Below are positions 57,501-64,000 of a stretch of DNA of 64,000 nucleotides, piece by piece. Made by a program: the position numbers and the translations under genes. Source of the DNA: Sordaria brevicollis (Eukaryota; Ascomycota; Sordariomycetes; Sordariales; Sordariaceae); assembly GCA_033439795.1 (NCBI GenBank), contig JAUTDP010000001.1, forward strand, positions 3,100,001-3,164,000. Reading direction: 5' to 3'. The notes under the pieces were generated by a model. The model searched no databases. It was not told the DNA's origin and was given only the letters and a program-made list of their open reading frames with translations. Numbering within the stretch: the stretch's first letter is position 1; each line of letters opens with the position of its first letter.

Positions 57501-60366
57501 ATGAGCAAAGAAGATGACCGACGTCTACAATGGTGAACTGGAAGACGACGCTCTCATTAAGCTCATGACTCATGACCTGTGCCTCTTTGAGAGTGGCAGC
57601 ATGCTGCAAGACTGCCTCGGCCATAAGGACGTAGCGTCGACTCCTCCACTTCTTGACCACCGCCTTCGCACGCTCAATCTCGTCTGGAGAAAGCTTCGGG
57701 TTGGCCTTGGGCCGCTTGAGTGGATCCAACTTCTCGATCTTTTCCTCGAACTGGCGTTTTTGCACCTCCAGCTGTTTCTGCATGTCGACCTTGAGCTGCA
57801 TCAGCGTTTCCTCCATCTTTGCCTTCTCCTTCTTGATCTCCTCCACCTCCACATTTGCTGCCTCAGCCGTCTTCAGCTGATCCTTATACTCCTCCCTCTG
57901 CTTGTCAAGTTGGCTCTGCATCACGTCTCGAATCTGACCCAGCTTCTCCTCCGTCTCTCCATGCTTGGGCGTAGATGGCATGGTTAGGGCAGTGTCGAGA
58001 GAGAAGTTGTCGAGCGTGCCGGTGGACATGTACTTCTCCCTTATCGGATACGACGCCATGGACTCCATATCTTCGTCCCCTTCCCGAACATTAACTCTTT
58101 CAGCCCGTGCTCGTTGGACGTCCTCAAAAAGCGCATTGAGTTCTTCGTCTGTCAGTTTGGCAAAGTTTTGATCTGTTCCAAGGATGGCCCCTGCCGCTTC
58201 CCTTCGCGCAAAGGACCAATCCGATTCTTTTGTGTTTCTTGAAAACGGCGCGGGTGAGTCAGGACGGCTACTGTTGTTATCGCCTTCAGACACTGCCGTA
58301 CTAAGGCTTCGGTGGTGGTTGTGGCTAGGACTCAGGGCTGGTGATTTCTCCAAGGCCTGCAACTGATTTGCTGTGACGGATTGCCTCAGTAGACTTTGTT
58401 GCTCGGCGCGCTCTGCTCGTTCCGCTTTTGCCTCGAGAGGATGATTGAATCTGAAAATGTGGAAGTCGCCCAGTATGATGCGGTATCCAGAGTGTAGTCG
58501 AGTTGGCTCCGTCACTCGCTTGCCATTAACCATGACTGCCGCACCTTCCTTTGGGATGACAGTCACCGTTCCATCAGCCGCATTCTCGAAGACGCAGTGA
58601 TCGTGGAGGATCCTCGACCCGTTGAGCCGAATATTCGCTTGGTGCTCCGCGTTTGACTCAACGTTGCCGACACTTGTTGAGCCTGGTTTCAGGTTGTACA
58701 CCAAGCACTCTGCTAATAGCGGGTCGTCCGAAAGGTTGACTAAATGGGGCATCTTCTTGGGTGTCGACATGCCGATAAAGCCCTTTTCGATGCTGATGCC
58801 GAGCTCTTCAAGCGCAGCTTCACGTTCCTTGTGGATCTCTTCAGTCTTCTGCAGCTTTTGCTCCCAGGTCTGGTTTAAGTCTTGCAGGAGCTTTTCGGAC
58901 TGATTCAGCTGCTCTGCAATTTCGGCCTTGGAGACCTTCTTGACGGTGCCATCCGGTGTTGTAATGCTGACAATCTGCTTCTCCAATGGCGTTCCCTCTG
59001 CGTAAACCTCCTCTCCCGGTACATGAGCGCCACTTCCACCTCCACCCCCGCCCAGTTTGCTTCTCAGTTGGGCCAGTTCTTCTTTTAGCTCGCGGATCAT
59101 GCGGGCATTGGCGTCCTCGTTGACAACAGCGTGGTTCTTGATTCTCTTGGCCGAATCAGCATAACGGAGTGTACTAAGCGTCTCGTCGTAGTTGATATCG
59201 GCTGGACTGATGGCTGCTATCATCGCTGTCATACTGTTACCGCCTAGCGAATCCTTTAACAACCATGTGAGGACACTGTCTCGATATGGTACTTGACCGG
59301 CCGCTGACCCCTTCTTCTTTTTCCCGGTGGAGAGATCTGCGAGGGCTGCGATAACGCGCCCAAGTGTCGACAAGGACCGGTTGATCTCGGCACCTTCTTT
59401 GAGACGGGCGCCCGTGGCTCCAGTAGACGTTGCTCTTTCCGAACCTGCCAAATCCACCAGACTGATTTTGGCTGCCTTTTCCATCTCCATTTTTGTCTCG
59501 GGGTCGAACCGTTTTTGGGTCAACATGAGGGTAAAGACAGCGTGACTGCGACTGGAGGTCTCGTTCATGTTGGTAGCCGCGACTGTTCTGGCCTTATTTC
59601 CCTCGTCCATCAAGTGTTCGATCTCTTGGAAACTCCCCACGACAAGCTTCGCCAAGTCTTCGACATAAGGACCCGTTGATGGATGTTCTCGAACCTTGAG
59701 GTTGCCCTTGTTCGCCGGGTTGAGGAGGTCGCGTACTCGTTCGTTGTAGATTTCGAGATAGGAGACTTCCACCGTACATCGCAGGTTCTTGTCTTGTTGC
59801 ATCTCGTTTATCCTCTTGAACATGTCCTGGCAGATCATGGGGATAATACCGGCATCCTTGCCATAGCCCATCATCGAGTAGGACTTGCCGGAACCGGTCT
59901 GGCCGTAGGCAAAGATACAGTTGTTGTAGCCCTGGAAGGCATTGTCGAGCAGCGGTTTCCCGAGGTCCTCGTGTAGCTGATCCTGCCCGGCGTAGTTGGG
60001 CGCATTCTTGTCGAAGGACCAGTATGACCTGTCGAAAGCGAAGACCTTTTGGCCTTGGTCCTTACCACCCTTTACCACAGCATCCGGTGGAGGGGTAAGG
60101 ACCGTCTGGTTGTCCTTCATTTCGACGATACATTTTGCGCCGCGGTCATGTTCTAAAATCGGGTAGTCGCATCGCATCAGTGTCTGTCTGCATGACGTAG
60201 GGACAGGGGCGCTCCATGGGTTTGGCTTCTTTGAAGATTTGGCTCTTCAGCGCAAGCAACCGGGCTACCGCGTACATAAACACTCACCTCTTCCGTTGAA
60301 GGGACGGCATCTGACCACGACCTTGATGTTTCCTCCACCCCCCATGGGGGCCGCGCCTGGAGCCAT
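54550..60366 (-). CDS. uncA: Kinesin-3 motor, Unc104/KIF1 type (UncA/Nkin2 orthologue), 1893 aa
   Basis: Two exons, 60,366-60,288 and 60,152-54,550, with a 134-nt intron after residue 26 (donor GTGAGT, acceptor TTTTAG). The motor domain is N-terminal: P-loop G-Q-T-G-S-G-K-S at 110-117, switch I N-E-T-S-S-R-S-H, switch II D-L-A-G-S-E-R. The plus-end neck and a coiled coil follow. An FHA domain lies at roughly 500-610 (L-N-G-S-R-I-L-H-D-H-C and V-N-G-K-R-V). Further coiled coils, the KIF1B/DUF3694-type central region and a C-terminal PH domain complete the order. Such motors carry early endosomes and other vesicles along microtubules. The PH domain is interrupted: its first half is at about 1580-1632 and its second (V-F-A-I-Y-G-T-D-N-T-W-L-F) at about 1805-1840, with a Gly/Ser/Asn/Pro-rich insert between. 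The tail is R-Q-G-S-rich. The protein is longer than typical fungal homologues, largely because of this insert. Confidence 0.96.
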
Positions 60367-61921
60367 GATGTCGCGAGGTATGTAGCTCAACCCGGTGCCG
60401 CCGAGTGTCGCAATGCTGTATATATATCTTGTCTAGCCACGCGAATCACCAAGAAACTGTCGAAAGCGGTTCGTGACTCGTCTGGGTGGGCTTCTTTAGA
60501 TGATCGTTCTTACTCGGGCGTGGTTACAGCTTCCGAACGTCCCAGCATGTGTTTCCCAGATCCGGCCGAACGACAACGTCACTCATCCTACCATGCGCCA
60601 GGGCTTTTGCTGCGGAATTGTCGAGGCCAGCTCGGTTGAGAAGAAGTATTCGAGAATATGTCGGTAGCTCGGTATCGTATATGTTGCTCTATTCACGGTC
60701 ACTTGTCGCCAGGTCAACGGTAGGTATTCGCTGCAGGTGGGTATGCGGGTGACGACGGCGCACGGAGAAGTACGACCTGGGACTGGGGATATGGGCCCGT
60801 GGAGTCGTGAAGAGCTGGTGAAGTGCCCGTGATTGTCGCCGTTGTTGTGGCAGCCCGTGTCGCTTTCCACTGTTTGTCGCAATAAGGAAGATGCGGTGGT
60901 CTTGTAGCTAGGTATACCGTATACTAGGCTTCTAGAGGGCGTGTCTGCGTGTATCCAGATAGGTCGTTTCAGTCGTTCAACGACCGCAGCCCTGAAGCTG
61001 CGAAGCCGGCGTAATGTGTCGCGCGCAAGACGGGAAGCAATGCTCGGGAAATCGTCAACTCGTAACTGAAGGAACAACGAAAACCAAAAGAAATGTGTCG
61101 ATCAACTGGACGCGCGGGTTGTATAGTCGAAGGAAAGAAGGGTGCGAATTGAAGGATGCCTGCCCGTGATTTGATTGACTCTGACAGGTTGGCTTGTCAG
61201 AGTGCAGTTGGTTCCTTCCTTGCTTCGGCTTCCCGCTCCAGTCATGAACAGGTCAATTGTTGCCTCGATGCGATCCCGCCTTTGGCGCCTGCACGGCAGC
61301 GGGTTTCTGCAAAGGTGTGTCCCGCGCAGCACATGCCACCATGGGAAAACGGACAGGGAAGCTTCCATTGGAAGGAAAGCCTGTGACGCGAGGCGCGCAG
61401 CAGTATCACCACTGTAGAAGCCAGGAGATGCCCGCTGCGCCGTGCATGCCCGTCCTGGGGCTGGCATGTGCTTCGATGGGGGCAGTGGATCGCTTTCTCA
61501 TTGGTCACTTCTCTTAAGTTCTTGTACCCTGACAGCATCAACATCAGCTTCCGTCCCATTGTCCAACATGGCCACGAGGTTGTGCGTCTGCCATCCGGGC
61601 CAACGACTTTAATGTTTCTCAAAGTAGAACAGATGAAAGGATCTCTCTTATGGTTCACACATCGTTGGCAACTTTGTCTTTTCCTGTTCCCGGATATCGT
61701 TACCGGAAGGACGGAGATGCCACCAAGAACCTCTCCGACATGCAACGAGCTCACAATTATGGCCGCTCATGAAAGCTACCCGAGATGTACACAACCGACC
61801 TTTTTGAATTATCCTAAACACTATTGCAGCTCAGGTTGGCATACCCTAAGCTATCTAATGATCACCCCTAGGTATCAACTTCCTCCCACAAACAGCCACC
61901 CACAAACGGCCACCCACAAAT
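60367..61921. other. Upstream region of kinesin-3 and 3' end of LTA4H
   Basis: 1.55 kb of normal composition with no supported gene. It should contain the kinesin promoter and the aminopeptidase 3' UTR. CCACAAA/CGGCCACC imperfect repeats occur near 61,890-61,920. Confidence 0.55.
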
Positions 61922-63999
61922 TTACTTGGAGGCCTCGGCAACACCCAAATCCTTCTCCACCATCTGCCTGCAAATAGGGTGGTAGAATTCGCGGTTCTTC
62001 TCAAACGTCTCGAGCGCCAACTCGCGATCAACCTTGTTGAGGCCACGGAAGAGAGGACGGACGAACTTCATGCGGCCAACCTCTCCCAAAAGGTCAGCAA
62101 CGCCCTGGTAGGCGCTGGTGTCCTTGGAGCGCATCGCAATGTGGTAGTAGGCGGCCTTAAGCTCAGCGTTCTTGGACTCGGAGAGGCCATAGGCCTTGCC
62201 GAGTGCTTGCTGTGAGGATTATTAGCAGGGTGCTCACCTAACCAGAAACCTGGACGCTGGAAACTTACGCATTGCTCGACAGTCAAGGCCTCCTCAAAGT
62301 CCTGCACGGCGTTGAGGAAGACCAGCACCTGGTTGCCAGTCCATGATGAGACATCAGACGGGCTCGGGGTAAAGTCCTTGCTCTTCCACTTCTCAGCCAG
62401 TTCGTAGCACACATCCGCAAGCGATGTGTCGAACTCAGGCTTGGGGGGAAGGCCGGTGCTGTGGAAGCGGCCCTCCCAGTCGATCGAAGCAATCTTGTCC
62501 TTGAGATCGGAGTACTCGGGAGCGCCGAAGAACTCCAGGAAAGTGTCCTTGAACTCATACGAGTCAAGCGACTTGTTGGACCACTTTCCAAAGTAGTACG
62601 GGATGAACTTGTCAAAGTTCTGTCTGCCAACGAGACGGTCGAGGGACCAGACGAAGTGGAACCCCTTCTCATAAGGTACCGTACTGAAGGCATCATCGGG
62701 ATCGATACCCTTATGGCTGATGCAGAGCTTGGTAAACTCGTGATCCTCTCCATACTCCTTGATGGCCTCCTCTGTGGGTATGTGTCAGTCAAATTCACGC
62801 GTCGGAGTGGTTCATCTGGGGCAGTGAATCTTACCAAGTGCCTTCCAGCCCCTGATGGCGGAAAAGTCAAAGTGGGCATCACCACCGTGGATCGAGGCAA
62901 GAATGCGGCGCTCGAGATACATGGTCCAGCCTTCGTTCAACCAGCTGGCCAAATATTAGCACTTGTAGTCAAAAACACCACTCAGTGACCTGCAACTTAC
63001 AAGTGCTCCCAACTGCAGCTGGTGACCAAGTTTCCACTCCAGCTGTGGGCAAGCTCGTGGGCAATAACATCAATATTCTGCTTGTCGCCACTGATAATCG
63101 TAGGGGTAGCAAAGGTAAAGATAGGATTCTCCATGCCTATGGAGGGTTCATCTGGTCAGCATTCGACACAACATAACTTCACTCCTTTTGCACTCACCTC
63201 CGTAAGGGAAGCTAGGAGGCAGGACAAGGACATTGTACTCTCCCCACCTGTAGGGGAAAACAATCTTCTCGGCCGCCTCCAAGAACTTGTCCATGTCACC
63301 CTCCAGCTCCCACTGAGATTCCTTGAGCTCGTTGGGGCCGGTGCAAACACACGAGCGCTTGCCAACAGGGGCGCTGGCGATGTCTCCGGATGAGAGGGCG
63401 AACAGATAGGACGGAATGGGGACCTTTTGCTGGAACTTGTACACCTTCTCTTCGCCCAAGTCCTTGGTCTCTTCGGGCAGAGGCACGCCGCTGGCTACAA
63501 CAACGTAAGGGCTGGTGATGTTGAAGTCGTATGTGCTCTTGACGTCCGGGGTGTCCTGGCAGGGGAAGAGCGAGCGGGCGTGGATGGCCTGGCACTGGCT
63601 GAACATGAAGGGCGCCGCCTTGTTGCTGGTCTGGGCCGGGGTGAGCCACTGCAGGGCAGTGCACTTGTCCGTGGTGGCAAGCTCGATCTCGACCTTGACG
63701 ACCTCGCCCTTGGCGGCACCCTCGGGCACGGCAATGTGAACCGGAGAGCCGTTCGGCTCGGTGCGGGCCTTGATCTCCCACGTCGATGGGGCAGAGTTGA
63801 GCTTGATGGAGTTGACGGCAACATAGCTCGAGTCAAGAATGATCTCCTTGCTGGCCTTGTCAGTCTGGGACTCCAGCTCGATGATCACGGAGCCGCGCAG
63901 ACACTTGTCTGTGAAGTCGATCTTGAGGTTGGCCGTGGTGTGACGAGTCCTCCAGGCGTCATAGTTGGACAGGGTGTTGGGGTCGCGAACGGGAGCCAT
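61922..63999 (-). CDS. LTA4H: Leukotriene A4 hydrolase homologue, M1 zinc aminopeptidase/epoxide hydrolase (612 aa)
   Basis: Five exons: 63,999-63,198, 63,136-63,001, 62,944-62,835, 62,771-62,269 and 62,209-61,922; introns of 61, 56, 63 and 59 nt. The M1 signature is complete. The G-G-M-E-N substrate motif is rebuilt across intron 1 (P-Y-G-G-M-E-N-P), the zinc site H-E-L-A-H-S-W lies in exon 2 and the third ligand Glu in W-L-N-E-G-W at the start of exon 3. The catalytic tyrosine should lie in the V-P-Y-E-K-G region of exon 4. The C-terminal helical domain of the LTA4H/Lap2 branch is present, ending R-G-L-N-K-V-D-R...G-V-A-E-A-S-K. Length equals the family norm. Yeast Lap2 is a cytosolic leucyl aminopeptidase with weak epoxide hydrolase activity; a peptidase role is expected here. 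The start codon is one base from the window edge, but its N-terminus looks complete. Confidence 0.96.
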
Positions 64000-64000
64000 G

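Overview
The window looks like nuclear DNA of a filamentous ascomycete with strong repeat-induced point mutation (RIP), most likely Neurospora or a close Sordariales relative. The evidence is 17 kb of transposon relics nearly devoid of CpA/TpG but still rich in CpG and TpA, short introns of 56-134 nt with GTRNGT-type donors and CTAAC/CTGAC-type branch sites, GC-rich third codon positions, and the gene content. Species identity is inference.

Layout. 1-11,640 is a nest of RIP-degraded elements: a Gypsy-type pol with chromodomain entering from the left edge, an antisense ORF relic, a second Gypsy-type pol with chromodomain, a probable Mutator-like (MULE) transposase relic and an unidentified ORF relic. 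11,640-12,059 is unmutated. 12,060-17,677 is one complete minus-strand Copia-type retrotransposon with 188-bp LTRs and a GATTT target duplication. Euchromatin begins abruptly at its outer LTR edge.

Genes follow: rvt, the single-copy cellular reverse transcriptase-related gene (18,163-20,886 +); an FAD-dependent oxidoreductase (21,239-22,857 -); a glutathione peroxidase with a possible in-frame mitochondrial extension (24,069-24,818 +); and a divergent pair encoding two steps of fungal D-galacturonate catabolism, a GaaA/GAR2-type reductase (25,174-26,555 -) and a GaaC/LGA1-type aldolase (28,749-29,732 +). Their 2.2-kb shared upstream region carries an exact galacturonate-responsive-element-like motif. 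After 13 kb without a credible gene come a Zn2Cys6 regulator (42,792-45,447 +) whose leader has a uORF ending in an ATGA overlap with the main start, the ribosome-biogenesis factor Nop16 (49,184-49,956 +), a MARVEL-like four-span membrane protein (51,387-52,685 -), a kinesin-3/Unc104 motor whose PH domain is split by a low-complexity insert (54,550-60,366 -), and a leukotriene A4 hydrolase-type aminopeptidase (61,922-63,999 -).

Apart from the galacturonate pair, the neighbouring genes have unrelated functions and show no sign of a metabolic cluster or a phage-like or defence-like system. The most interesting signals are the sharp RIP boundary inside the Copia LTRs next to rvt, the galacturonate promoter, the overlapping uORF, the dual-start peroxidase and the interrupted PH domain. 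Exon boundaries were derived by hand from splice signals and reading-frame continuity. Domain limits in the RIP relics are approximate.
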